Shown here piece by piece: positions 1 to 11,743 of a DNA stretch of 64,000 bases. The notes beneath the pieces were generated by a model. It had not been told where the DNA came from. It worked only from the letters and a program-made list of their open reading frames with translations, and did no database searches. The translations under genes and the position numbers were made by a program. The stretch is from assembly GCF_024166365.1 (NCBI RefSeq), contig NC_064819.1, positions 2,988,501 to 3,052,500 of the forward strand, in the 5' to 3' direction. How positions within the stretch are numbered: the first letter of the stretch is position 1; each line of letters starts with the position of its first letter. The DNA comes from Elephas maximus indicus (lineage: Eukaryota; Chordata; Mammalia; Proboscidea; Elephantidae).

Positions 1-198
1 GTAGGAGTGTGGTATCATATATAGTATATGCAATTTAATTTTTTTTAAATTGAAATCTAGTTTTCGGTAAAGTACATACATTAATATACAGCTCCATTGA
101 GTTTTTACACATGTATATATGTGTGTAAACATCAGGGTATTGAACATTTCCATCACTCTAGCCAGGATTTTGCCAACTCATAGCAACCTTGGAATCAA

Positions 199-2205
199 CT
201 CAAGAATAGGTTTGACGTGTTGAACACTATTGACCGAAGACCAGACAAGTTGTGGAATGACATCAAGGACATCATACGTGAAGAAAGCAAGAGGTCATTA
301 AAATGACAGGAAAGAAAGAAAAGACCAAAAGGGATATTAGAAGAGACTCTGAGACTTGCTGCTGAACATCGAGTAACTAAAGCAAAAGGAAGAAATGATG
401 AAATAAAAGAACTAACAGAAGATTTCAAAAGGCAATTTGAGAAGACAAAGTAACTTATTATAATGACATGTGCAAAGAGTAGGAGATAAAAACCAAAAGG
501 GAAGAACAAGCTCTGCATTTCCCAGGCTGAAAGAACTGAAGAAAAATTTCAAGCCTCGAGTTGCAATAGTGAAGGATTCCATGGGGAAAATATTAAATGA
601 CTCAGGAAGCATCAAAAGAAGATGGAAGGAATACACAGAGTCGTTATACCAAAAAGAATTAGTTGAAGTTCAACCATTTCAAGAGGTAGCATATGATCAG
701 GAACCGATGGTACTGAAGGAAGAAGTCCAAGCTGCTCTGAAGGCATTGGTGAAAAACAAGGCTCCAGGAATTGGTGGAATATCAAATGAGATGTTTCAAC
801 AAACAGATGCAGCGCTGGAGTTGCTCACTCGTCTATGCCAAGAAATATGGAAGACAGCTCCCTGGCCAACTGACTGGAAGAGATCCATATTTATGCCTCT
901 TCACAAGAAAGGTGATCCAACAAATGCAGAAATTATAGAACAATATCATTAATATCACACACAAACAAAATTTTGCTGAAGATCATTCAAAAATGGCTGC
1001 AGCTGTATGTCGACAGGGAACAGGCAGCAATTCAGGCCGCTTTCAGAAGAGGACATGGAACCAGGTATATCATTGCTGATGTCAAATGGATCCTGGCTGA
1101 AAGCAGAGAATACCAGAAGGATGTTTACCTGTGTTTTATTGACTATGCAAAGGCATTCAGCTGTGTGGATCATAACAAACTATGGATAACACTGTGAAGA
1201 ATGGGAATTCCGGAACACCTAATTGTGCTCAAGAGGAACATGTACACAGATCAAAAGGCAGCTGTTTGAACAGAACAGGGGGATACTGCATGGTTTAAAG
1301 TCAGGAAGGGTGTGAGTCAGAGTTGTATCCTTTCATCAGACTTATTCAATCTATGCCGAGCAGATAATCAGAGAAGCTGGACTCTGTGAAGAAGAACGGG
1401 GCATCAAGATGGAGAAAGAGTCATTAACCTGTGTTATGTGGATGACACAACCTTGTTTGCTGAAAGTGAAGAGGACTTGAAGCACTTACTGATAAAGATC
1501 AAAGACCACAGCCTTCAGTATGGATTACACCTCAACATAAAGAAAAACCCTCACAACTGGACCAATAAGCAACATCACGACAAACAAAGTTGTCAAGGAT
1601 TACATTTTACTTGGACCCACAATCAACAGCCATGGAAGCAGCAGTCTAGAAATCAAAAGACGACTGCGTTGGGCAAATCTGCTGCAAAAGAGCTGTTTTA
1701 AAGTGTTCAAGAGCAAAGATGTCACCTTGGAGACCAAGGTGCTCCTGACCCAAGCCATGGTGTTTTCATTCACCTCGCATACATGTGGAAGCTGGACAGT
1801 GACTAAGGAAGACTGAAGAAGAATTGACACCTTTAAATGGTGGTGCTGGCGAAGAATATTGACTATACCGTGGACTGCCAAAAGACTGAACAAATCTGTC
1901 TTAGAAGAAGTACAACCAGAACGCTCCTTAGAAGCAAGGATGGTGAGACTACATGTCACATTCTTTGGGCATGTTGTCAGGAGGCACCAGTCCTTGGAAG
2001 AGGACATCATGCTTGGTAAAGTGAGAGTCGGCGAAAAAGAGGAAAACGCTCAACGAGATGGATTGACACGGTGGCTGCTACAATGGGCTCAAGCATAACA
2101 ACGATTGCGAGGATGGCGCAGGACTGAGCAGTGTTTGGTTCTGTTGTACGTAGGGTCGCTATGAGTCGGAACTGACTCCATGGCACCTGACAGCGACGAC
2201 AGCCA
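199..2205 (+). mobile_element. BovB-like RTE LINE, 5'-truncated, decayed
   Basis: Translated pieces on the + strand match the RTE/BovB reverse transcriptase, for example KDSMGKILNDSGSIKRRWKE, LKEEVQAALKALVKNKAPGI and PLHKKGDP. The catalytic box is seen as YVDDTT near 1435-1452, with Val in place of the usual Ala. Frameshifts and stops (for example near 950, 1195 and 1270) break the frame. The element starts in the part just after the endonuclease and ends with the RTE tail agggtcgctatgagtcgg...ggcacctgacagcgac. It lies in a QTRT2 intron. Confidence 0.9.
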
Positions 2206-2993
2206 GCGTTTGCCCCTCCAGTTTTAACCTAGCTCTCTGTTCATTGCTCCCCATCTTGTGCTTATTTCATTCTGGTGAAGATAATTCAGCACCGGTATTT
2301 CTAGCCATTTTCTGGACTCCTTTGACTTAAGGACTCACAGATGTCTGCCTGGATATGAAAGCTGGGGTGGTTTTGTTTTTTTTTTTTATGTATACGTACA
2401 GAAATGCCAGCTTCAGTTGGAAAGAAGTTCTAAAACATAACATTACTAGAAGGAAACTCATCAGGAAAACGGGCATGTATTTAAGGGTTCTGGGTGTTAA
2501 TATTACATAAGCCTCTTTTTCTTTAAACTTCTTTTAGGAATCAGAGACTGTTAGCTGTCCTCTGCCAGTTCGTAAAAAGAGGCTACAGATAGAAAAACAA
2601 AAATAGGAAACAATGGCAGCCAGCCAGCCCTGATCTATTGCACCTCCCATCTTTTTTAGCGGCAAAACCCACTTGAGTATTTGTAACACTTTCAGAATGC
2701 CTTAATCCATTGTCTCTGAAAACACCGTCTCATTCCACAGTGCAGACTTTTCCTTAACAGAGGCGATATAAAGACGCATAAAGAAGTCCAACTAGATACT
2801 TAGATCCTGTTGCCAGAGCTGAAATTCTGAGAGTGGGGCTTGCTTTGTAAATGAACCTCTGTGGAATATAGTAGATAAAAATGTCTTTCTTGAACCAGTT
2901 ATTAAAAAAAAAAAAAAAAAAAGGAAATACAGTTAAAACATGGAAAGTACTTGAGGGAAATAAAGCACACAACTTTGTACTCTTGAAAAATCT
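2206..2993. other. QTRT2 intron, no gene seen
   Basis: This is unassigned intronic sequence with an A run at about 2905-2922. No splice-flanked coding segment and no recognisable mobile element were found. Confidence 0.5.
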
Positions 2994-3005
2994 ATATAGT
3001 GTATA

Positions 3006-3165
3006 AGAAGATAAATGAAACCAAACCTGTTGATTCTGACTCATAGCGGTACCACAGGACAGAGTAGAACGGCCCCATAGGGTTTCCAAGGAGCACCTGG
3101 TGGATTCGAACTGCTGACCTTTTGGTTCACAGCCGTAGCACAACCATTACGCCACCAGGGTTTCC
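3006..3165 (-). mobile_element. AfroSINE with 12-bp target-site duplication
   Basis: This is a tRNA-derived SINE in reverse orientation, ending with the complement of the 5' head (gccaccagggtttcc). It is flanked by the perfect direct repeat atatagtgtata at 2994-3005 and 3166-3177, which proves retroposition. The head contains pol III A- and B-box-like sequences, seen best in other copies as ggcgtagtgg and gttcgaatcc. Confidence 0.95.
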
Positions 3166-3224
3166 ATATAGTGTATAGATATAAAGTTCAACGTAAGACT
3201 AGAGAGGTTGCTTAGAAGGGATGG

Positions 3225-3450
3225 GAGTGGAAAGAGAAGTAACCTTTATTGAGCTTCTTTGGGGCCAGAAACTGTACTGCGTGCTTTTCCAGACATTATC
3301 TCATTATGCCTCACCACAGTTCTGTGGGGTATGTACGCCCTTGGTTTAAAATGAGAAAACTGATACTCGGGTCAAAAGCCTTCCCAAAGTAAGACAGCAA
3401 GTGAATAAATAGCAGAGCTAGGCTTCAAGCCCAGATCTCTGCCTGCCCAG
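3225..3450 (-). repeat. MIR element (overlaps tandem duplication)
   Basis: This shows the MIR pattern in reverse: ttattgagc...cattatctcattatgcctcac...ttaaaatgagaaaactga...agcagagctaggcttcaagcccaga. Its end is included in the 106-bp tandem repeat. Confidence 0.75.
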
Positions 3451-3612
3451 GTCTGTGTCCGTCCAGCACCCGTGCTGTTTGCCCCCTGCCATTGCCGCTG
3501 TGCGTGGTGAATAAACAGCAGAGCTAGGCTTCGAGCCCAGATCTCTGCCTGCCCAGGTCTGTGTCCGTCCAGCACCCGTGCTGTCTGCCCCCTGCCATTG
3601 CCGCTGTGCGTG
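3401..3612. repeat. 106-bp tandem duplication, two copies
   Basis: Copy 1 spans 3401-3506 and copy 2 spans 3507-3612. They differ at three positions, all transitions (aataaat/aataaac, ttcaag/ttcgag, gctgttt/gctgtct), so about 97% identical. The duplication ends 100 bases upstream of the QTRT2 exon at 3713 and contains the end of a MIR plus a C-rich stretch. Confidence 0.95.
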
Positions 3613-3712
3613 GTGTTTTCATTGTTACCGCTTCTAGTGCCCTGTTCGTTGGAGGGACTCTGATTCATTCCTGCCATGTCCTCAACGTCTGTTCTTGCTG
3701 CTGTTTTCACAG

Positions 3713-3864
3713 GCTCATCTGTGGTGTCAGCCGGCCGGATAAGGTGCTAAAGTGCATTGAGAGAGGAGTGGACTTGTTTGAGAGTTTTTTCCCGTATCAA
3801 GTGACAGAGCGGGGGTGTGCCCTGACTTTCAGCTTTGATTTCCAGCCGAATCCTGAAGAGACAC
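3713..3864 (+). CDS. QTRT2: QTRT2 third-from-last coding exon (queuine tRNA-ribosyltransferase accessory subunit 2)
   Basis: QTRT2 pairs with the catalytic subunit QTRT1 to form the eukaryotic tRNA-guanine transglycosylase. This enzyme swaps guanine-34 for queuine in tRNAs for Asp, Asn, His and Tyr; the complex is reported at the outer mitochondrial membrane. The exon is recognised by its translation: it contains [20 protein letters not shown], then [11 protein letters not shown] and [10 protein letters not shown], matching the TIM-barrel part of the family. The acceptor is ...ttttcacag/g (AG at 3711-3712) and the donor is .../gtaggt at 3865. The first base completes a split Arg codon and the exon ends in phase 1, so it joins the exon at 5912 in frame. 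Earlier exons lie before the window. The open frame extends on both sides of the exon, but those residues are intronic. In-window exons encode 167 residues, which fits positions 249-415 of a 415-residue protein. Confidence 0.95.
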
Positions 3865-5911
3865 GTAGGTCTTTGGAAGCTGATCCCTGGGTTATCCACA
3901 AGTTTCTTCTGTTCCTGCTTAATTTTTGGCTTGAGTCACAAGGCAAAAATATGTGCCTATTTATCTCTACACCCTGGCATGTTGACACACAAAACCAGGG
4001 TCTTGATACTATACATGTGCTCACCAATATTAGGGAGTGATTTTGTAGTGAGCCGAACCAGGAAAAACAGAACCTCTTCTATTAGCCCGAGAAAGAACAT
4101 TCAGAGTGAGTAGTGATGAAAATCCAAGAGAAGAAAACCTTTGAATTGCTTGATATACAAGTGATTTTGTTCTTCTACAGAAAGGGTTCTTGTCTGCATT
4201 TTGCAAACCTCATGCCCCTCACTCCCCTCTGACCCTGGTGTTATTTTTTTTGTTTGTTTTACACAATGAGAGGTGAAAGCTGTTTCCCTTTGCTAATGGT
4301 GCTTTGAAGCACTTCCGTTGTATTGTTTAGTCATCCAGAAATGAAGAAAATCAGCTTCTGATGCTAACACGTAACCAGTAGTAACAAGGGACTGGGAGAC
4401 AGGCTTTTGGGCTGGGCAGAATGCTGCATGCCCAGGCTTCCGTCTCCTTCCAAGAAGGCTTTCTTCTCCCTTTGTCTGATGTCCCTTGACCTCTTGCTTT
4501 ACCAGTACCAATCTGAAATTGGAATAGGGTCAGGAACTTCTTTATGGGTTCATTTCATTTTCTGCAAGTTAGTGAAATTTAGTTCAGAAGATGTTACAGC
4601 TTTATAAAGTCATTTAGCCATCAGTGTAGATCATAATGCTTGTGGAAACAAGATAAACCAGACTAAGTAAATCGGTTTGGCTGTCCTTTAGACAGACTGG
4701 AACATAGTATATGTGAATGGGTAAGCCATAAGCATTTTATAACTTTTCATGACTTCATTTACAAAACTGAATTATTTCTGTCAGGACAGAGGTAACTATT
4801 AGCTTTTCAGTACCGTGAATATGTAAAGCTCTAAAGAGAACTGAAACTGATGTCTGTGGAATAAATGAGTCTCTCTATGGCCAGAGAAAGTCTTCTTTTT
4901 TCATGATTAGGAAAACTCAAATCACTTGGACACTTTTATAAAAGTATTATCATTAATCATATTTGTGTTTGCATAAGTACATGTAGATACTAATTGAAGT
5001 CCTTTGTCCAAGTGAAAATTCCAAAGGAATAAGGCGACTAATATAGACAGCAGTTCCCCCGAGTGATAGGAGTTTTCCAGAATGTCGGGGCCAAGCTTAT
5101 TAACCTTAAGGGACTTATTAATGGTCTCCACCTCAGCATGCCGGTTCATGAGGACAAAATAGTAACCGCTGTGCTCAGTGCTCAGGCCACTTTGCTTCTC
5201 TCTTTGACCTTGACAAAATCTACATGTGTAGGACCACCTGCCCATTCTTTTTGGGCCAGCACTAAGATTGTTACCACTCGTTCCCAGAAATGCTTCTTAC
5301 CTACTTCCACCTTTCAAGGCAGCTGGTTCTTTGTATAGAAGCATGCGTTTCTTCTGCAAGTCTAGGAATGTTTGTTTTTAAAGCAAAGAGTTCAAAGGAA
5401 CAACTCAAGTCCTTTTGTAATTCTGGATAATCTGGGTTCCCTGGAAGGTCAAAGTCTCTGCAGAATATAGAAATTACAACCCTATTCTAGTTTGCCTGTA
5501 TCCCAGATAGATGAGTTACAAAGCCAAATGTATTTGCAGGTGCCTTATGTTGAGACATGGGAATAACCCCAATACACACACATATTTATTCCCTCTGTCT
5601 CTCTCTTTAACACACAAACACACACCAACTTTTTAAAATTACTCGTAGACAATTAGATTGTATGTCATATGCTCGTAACCCTAATTTGCTTAGGCATGTT
5701 TGGACCCCTAGATTGTTTTGATATTATAGATAACCGGTCAGTGACCATCTTGGTGCATATTGCTATTTTTCTTCTGTGATTTCTTTAGGATAAATTCTTA
5801 GGAACAGAATGACAGGGTCAAAGGGCATGAAATAATGACTAAAATAAAATTCTTCCAGTGGCTACTCCTTATCTGATCTTCATTGAGACTTTTTATTGGT
5901 TTGTCTTTCAG
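3865..5911. other. QTRT2 intron, no gene or clear mobile element
   Basis: This is a 2-kb intron with canonical gt...ag ends. It is unusually free of young repeats for this window. It contains only simple CA/CT-rich sequence at about 5570-5628 and scattered AT-rich tracts. Open frames here have no recognisable protein similarity. Confidence 0.6.
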
Positions 5912-6029
5912 TATTACAACAAAATGGGACAGAAGAAGAAATAAAATATCTGGATCAAACAAAGAAAATTAAAACAACTGATTGCACCCAAGAGATGACA
6001 TCCTTTGAAATTAATCTGAAGGAAAAAAA
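5912..6029 (+). CDS. QTRT2: QTRT2 second-to-last coding exon
   Basis: The acceptor follows a T-rich tract (ttgtctttcag, AG at 5910-5911). Joined to the exon ending at 3864, the frame reads [20 protein letters not shown], then [16 protein letters not shown]. This is a charged, Lys/Glu-rich linker of QTRT2 that precedes the zinc-binding C-terminus. The exon ends two bases into a Lys codon, immediately before gtaagg. The donor sits at the end of a run of A, so the exon edge rests on frame continuity with the exon at 11512, which supplies the missing G of the codon. There is no stop or frameshift. The intron that follows is about 5.5 kb and is largely filled by an RTE LINE, an AfroSINE and L1 fragments. 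Confidence 0.93.
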
Positions 6030-6349
6030 GTAAGGAATTTTTTTTAACTTTGGATTTTGATTTCTGGCTTTCTCATTTCTGTCTTTTTAAAAAGCTTGTG
6101 TAAAATGTTCCTTTTCAGTTAATGACCGTAAAATTTATAGTTGAATATTATTTGGGCCTTCTCAAATTCAGTTGCAGAAAAACTTTTTTTCTGCAAATGA
6201 TTTGTGTATTTTGTCTTATTAGAAAACTAAGGCTAGATAGCTATTTTAGGAAAGCAGTGAGAAACAGTACACCAAATCCGTTGTGTTTGGTGTCTTTTAC
6301 TCCGTCCTCATACTTTAAATGTCTTAGTCTGGAAGCTCTGCTGAAACCT

Positions 6350-9300
6350 GCCCACCATGGGTGTCCCTATTGCTCTTTGAAATAATGGTGGCATAGCTTC
6401 CAGCATCACAGCAACATGCAAGCCACCACAGTACGACAGACTGATGACATACTAAGATACTCCGGGAAGAAGATCCTGGCAATCGCCTTCTGAAAAAATT
6501 GGCCAGCAAAAACCTAATGAATAGCAGCAGAACATTGTCTGGTATAGTGCTGGAAGAGGAGCTCCTCAGGTTGGAAGGCACTCAAAAGACGACCGGGGAA
6601 GAGCTGCCTCCTCAAAGGAGAGTTGACATTAATGACATGAATGGAGTAAAGCTCTTGGGACCTTCATTTGCTGATAGGGCACAACTCAAAATGGGGAGAA
6701 ACAGCTCCAAACATTCGTTAATAATTGGAACGTGGAATGTGTGAAGTATAAATCAAGGAAACCTGGAAGCTGTCAAAAGTGAAATGGGATGCTTAAAGAT
6801 TGCTATCCTAGGCATCCATGAGCTGAAACGGGCTGGTATTGGCCATTTTGAATCAGACAATTATGTGGTCAACTCTGCGGGGAATGACAAATTGAAGTGG
6901 AATGGCGTCACGTTCACGGTCAAAAAGAACATTGCAAGATCCATCTTGAAATACAGTGCTGTTAGTGATAGGATAATATCCGTATGCATACAGAGATGAC
7001 CAGTTTATATGATTATTAGTCAAATTTACTCACCAACCACTATGGCAAAAATGAAGAAATTGAAAATTTTTACCAACTTCCGCACTCTGAAATTGATCAA
7101 ACCTGCAATCAAGATGCATTGATAATTACTGGTGATTGGAATGGGAAAGTCAGAAGCAAAGAAGGACCGGTAGTTGGAAAATACAGCCTTGGTGATAGGA
7201 ATGACAGGAGATTACATGATGGAATTTTGTAAGATTAATGACTTATTCATTGGAAATACCTTTTTCCAACATAAACGGTGACTATGCCTGTGGACTTTGC
7301 CAGATGGAATACACAGAAATCAAATCGACTACATCTGTGGGGAAGGCAGTGGGGAAGCTCAGCATCGTCAGTCACAACAAGGCCAGGGGCTGACTGTGGA
7401 ACAGACCATCAGTTGTTCATATGCAAGTTCAAGTTGAAGCTGAAGAAAATTAAAACACATCCATGAGAGCCAAAGTGCGACCTGGAATGCATCCCTATTG
7501 AATTTAGAGACCATCTCAAGAACAGATTTGACACCTTGAACTAATGCCTGAGATTTGACACATTGAACTAACAACTGAAGACCAGATGTTTTGTGGGGTG
7601 ACATCAGGGACCTGATATTAATAAAGAAAAGGTCACTAAAAAGACAGAAAAGAAAAAAAGACCAAAATGGATGTCAGAAGAGACTCTGAAACTTGCTCTT
7701 GAACGTTGAGTAGCGAAAGCGAATGGAAGAAATGATAAACTAAAAGAGCTGAACAGATTTCAAAGGATGGCTGGAGAAGTAAAGTATTATAATGAAATGG
7801 GCAAAGACCTAGAGATAGAAAACCAAAAGGGAAGCACGCTCTCAGCATTTCTCAAGCTGAAAGAACTGAAGAAAAAATTCGAGTCTTGAGTTACAATATT
7901 GAAGGATTCTATGGGGAAAATGCTGAATGACACAGGAAGCTTGAAAAGCTGATGGAAGGAATATGCAAAGTCACTGTACCAAAAAGAATTGGTTGATGTT
8001 CAGCCATTTCAGGAGGTAGCATATGATCAAGAACCAACGTTATTGAAGGAAGAAATCCAAGCTGCGCTGAAGGCATTGGCAAAAAACAACACTCCAGTTA
8101 CTGATGGAATACCAATGGAGATGTTCCCACAAATGGATACAGCACTGGAAGCACTCACTCACCTGTGCCAAGAAATGCGGAAGACGGCTACCTGGCCAGC
8201 TGACGGGAAGAGGTCCAGATGTGTGCCTATTCTGAGGAAGGGGGTACAACGGAATGCGGAAATTATGAACAGTATCATTCATATCACATGCAAGTAAAAT
8301 CATGCTGAGATAAATCAACAATGGTTGCAGCGGTACACTGACAAGGAATTGCCAGAAATTCAAGCCAGACTCAGAAGAGGACGTGGAACCAAGGATATCA
8401 TTGCTGATGTCAGATGGATCTTGGCTGAAAGTATAGACTACCAGAAAGATGTTTACCTGTGTTTTATTGACTGTGCAAAGGCCTTCGACTGTGTGGGTCA
8501 TAACAAGTTATGGGTAACATTGTGAAGCTCATGCGGAACCTGTACATAGATGAAGAGGCAGTTGTTCAAACAGAACAAGGGGATACAGCATGGATTAAAG
8601 TCAGGAAAGTTGTGAGTCAGGGTTGTGTTCTTTCCCCATACTTATTTATCTCTATGCTCGGTAAGTACTGCAAGAAGCTGGACTGTACAAAGAAGCGCAT
8701 GCCATCAGGATTGGAGGACGACTCATTAACAACCTGCAATATGCAGATGACACAACCCTGCTTGCTGAAAGTGAAGAGGAAGCATTTACTGATGAAGGTC
8801 AAAGACTACAGCCTTCAGTATGGATTGCACCTCAACATAAAGAAAACAACATCATGATAAATGGAGGAAATATTGAAGTTGTCAAGGATTTCCTTTTACT
8901 TGAATCCATGATCAACGGCCATGGAAGCAGCAGTCCAGAAATCAAAAGATGTATTGCATTGAGCAAATTTGTCGCAAAAGACCTCTTTAACGTTTTAAAA
9001 AGTAAAGATGTCACCTTGAGGACTAAGGTGCACTTGACCCCAACCATAGTATTTTCAATCACCTCATATACCTGCAAAAGCTGGACAGTGAATAAAGAAG
9101 GCCGAAGAAGCATTGGTGCCTTTGAATCATGATGTTGGTGCGGAATATTGACTACAAGAAGAATGATCAAATCTGTTTTGGAAGAAGTGTAGCCAGAATT
9201 CTCCTTACAGGTGAGGATGGCAAGGCTTTGTGTCACATACTTTGGACATGTTACCAGGCGGGATCAGTCCCTGGAGAAGAACATTATGCCTGGTAAAGTA

Positions 9301-9475
9301 GGTCAGCAGAAAAGGGGGAGACCCTCAACGAGATAGATTGGCACAATGGCTGTAACAAAGGGCTCAAACATAGCAACGATTGTCAGGATGGCACAGGACC
9401 GGACAGTGTTTTGTTCTGTTGTACCTAAGGTCACCGTGAGTTGAAACCGACTCAACTGCACCTAACAACAACCAC
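6350..9475 (+). mobile_element. BovB-like RTE LINE, near full length, decayed
   Basis: This is the longest RTE copy. It starts upstream of the endonuclease domain (LIIGTWNV at about 6718-6741, then LKIAILGIHELKRAGIGHFE). It continues through the linker and reverse transcriptase (PFQEVAYDQEP, GRGTKDIIADVRWILAES, VYLCFIDCAKAFDCVGHNKL, VSQGCVLSPYLF) to the 3' tail ending cacctaacaacaacc. Its length of about 3.1 kb fits BovB-type elements. Many stops and frameshifts make it inactive. The 5' edge is uncertain by about 50 bases. Confidence 0.9.
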
Positions 9476-9639
9476 ATTTATCTTCCTAAAAAATAGCTGA
9501 GGAGATTCATTTCTGTATTTAGACTGTTAGGGCGGTATAAAATTGTTACTACTAAATTTCCCCTTACATTATAGTTTTAATTGAAATTGTAGTTTTCTGT
9601 TACCAGCACTAGATTTGAAGTTTTGGAGCCTTGGAATTG

Positions 9640-9730
9640 AAATCCTAACAGTGCTCTTGATTGTGTGACCTTGGTCAAGTCACTTAAACTGTCTTTAACA
9701 GCTGATAAAAGTAACACACATACAGTGCTT
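9640..9730 (+). repeat. MIR fragment
   Basis: It contains the MIR core sequence resembling tgtgaccttggtcaagtcacttaaact. Confidence 0.6.
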
Positions 9731-9747
9731 AGTATGTGCTGCATGGA

Positions 9748-9910
9748 GCCGCATGGAGCCCTGGTGGCACAGTTGTTGAGTATTTGGCAGCTAACCAAAA
9801 GTTTGACAGTTTGAATCCACCAACCACTCCTTGAATACCTTATGGGGTGGTTCTACTCTGTTCTGTAGGGTTGCTGTGAGTCGGAATCGACCCCACGGCA
9901 TGGGGCTTGG
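9748..9910 (+). mobile_element. AfroSINE, older copy
   Basis: The head is gagccctggtggcacagttg, followed by the body gcagctaaccaaaag...agtttgaatccacc. The tail is gtagggttgctgtgagtcgg...cggcatgggg. It has many differences from young copies. Confidence 0.85.
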
Positions 9911-9959
9911 GGCTGGGCCGTGCGCCACAGTGATCAAGCCCTTTACTGCATTACTTCAT

Positions 9960-10230
9960 TTATTCCTCACAAGAACTCCACCAGGTAGGCACTGTTCTTA
10001 CCCTTGATTCACAGATGAGAAAACGCACGCAAGGGGGGAGATTAAGTGACTTGCCCTGGGGAGTTGAGGAGTCAGTAATCGAAGGTCACACTGTGGCTAC
10101 AGAGCCTTCCCTCCTCACCCCTGCAGTAACCTTCGTTTCTTCATCTGTAAAATGACAATAAAAGGGCCTATCTCCAAGGGTTTTTATGGAGATTAAACGA
10201 AACAGTAAGTGACAGTGCTTTGCAAACTGC
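9960..10230. repeat. Two MIR fragments in opposite orientation
   Basis: Positions 9960-10080 read as reverse MIR (ttcacagatgagaaaac...gattaagtgacttgccc). Positions 10135-10230 read as forward MIR (tcttcatctgtaaaatgaca...ggagattaaac). Confidence 0.65.
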
Positions 10231-10519
10231 AAACAGCGATGTGAGTATCTAAAGGAATACTGTATCTCCTGGTGCTAGTCCTGGTGACGAGCGGGAGAGC
10301 AGTGCCATGCATCCAGAAGAGCGTTCCCTAATATGGTGTGCCTTTGCAGTGTCACGAACAGCACTCAACACTGGTGAATGATTGGACGACTTTCTTGATG
10401 GTCTCGTGTAACTTTCAGTCTTGGAGGTTGCATCGGTCAGAGGAAAACGCCTGGGTCTCCATGGCTCATTGTGCACTTTGTTGGCTTCTTATCGTTCTTA
10501 CCATTGTGGTAAAACATGT

Positions 10520-11040
10520 TACTCCCAGGACAGGAATCATTCCCAAACCCAGCTCTTCAGACAGGGATTGGACTGGACTATAGGATAGAATATGATACTG
10601 GTGAGGAGTGAGCTTCTTGGATCAACTAGACACACGAGACTATGTGGGCAGCTCCTGTCTGGAGGGGAGATGAGGAGGCAGACGGGGACAGAAGCTGGCT
10701 GAATGGACACAAAAATAGATGGTGGAGAGAAGGAGTGTGCTGTCTCATTAGGGGGCAGGCAACTAGGAGTATATAGCAAGGTGTATATAAATTTTTTTTT
10801 TTTTTTATGGAAACCCTGGTGGTGTAGTGGTTAAGTGTTATGGCTGCTAACCAAGAGGTCGGCAGTTCAAATCCGCCAGGCACTCCTTGGAAATTCTGTG
10901 GGGCAGTTCTACTCTGTCCTGTAGGGTCGCTATGAGTCGGAATTGACTCGACGGTGCTGGATTTTTTTTTTTTAATATAAATTTTTGTATGAGAGACTGA
11001 CTTGATTTGTAGACTCTCACTTAAAGTACTATAAAAAAAA
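10520..11040 (+). mobile_element. L1 3' UTR fragment split by an AfroSINE
   Basis: Sequence such as ggacaggaatcattccc, cttcagacagggattggact and gagactgacttgatttgtag matches, segment by segment, the 3' UTR of the L1 at 36150-36480. The AfroSINE at 10808-10965 interrupts it, and the L1 resumes with aatttttgtatgagagactg and ends in an A run. Confidence 0.85.
10808..10965 (+). mobile_element. AfroSINE inserted in L1 3' UTR
   Basis: It runs from ggaaaccctggtggtgtagt to gactcgacggtgctgga, inserted in a T-rich part of the L1 fragment, so it is younger than that L1. Confidence 0.93.
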
Positions 11041-11345
11041 AAGTGGCATAAAATTTTCCTTTTTAACCATTTTGAAGTCTGTAATTCAGTGGATTAACTA
11101 CATTCACAGTGTTGTACAGCCATCACCACCATTCACTTATAAAACCTTTCCATCGCCCCAAACGGAAAGTCTAGACTCTTCAAGCAATAACTTCATACCC
11201 ACTAAGCACTGCCCTCTCCTCTTAGCCCCTGGTAACTTCTCCTCTCCTCTCTGTCTCCATGCATTTGCCTCTTCTAGATATTTCATATAAGTAGAATTGT
11301 ACAGTATCTGGCATAACGTTTCCAAGATTCCTCCATGTCGTGGCT
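11041..11345 (-). mobile_element. L1 3'-end fragment, reverse
   Basis: This resembles 40762-41040: taaccattttgaag...gtgttgtacagccatcaccacc...actaagcactgccctc...ttctagatatttcata. It is an older L1 type, directly upstream of the last QTRT2 exon. Confidence 0.65.
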
Positions 11346-11395
11346 CTTTGTTAACTTTTGACGACATTGCCATTTAATCAGGTACCCTGCACTGA

Positions 11396-11743
<348 letters not shown>

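Noticed and set aside
3561-4040. 159-codon open frame as a stand-alone gene
   Set aside because: Only 3713-3864 matches QTRT2 and is bounded by splice sites; both ends read into intron.
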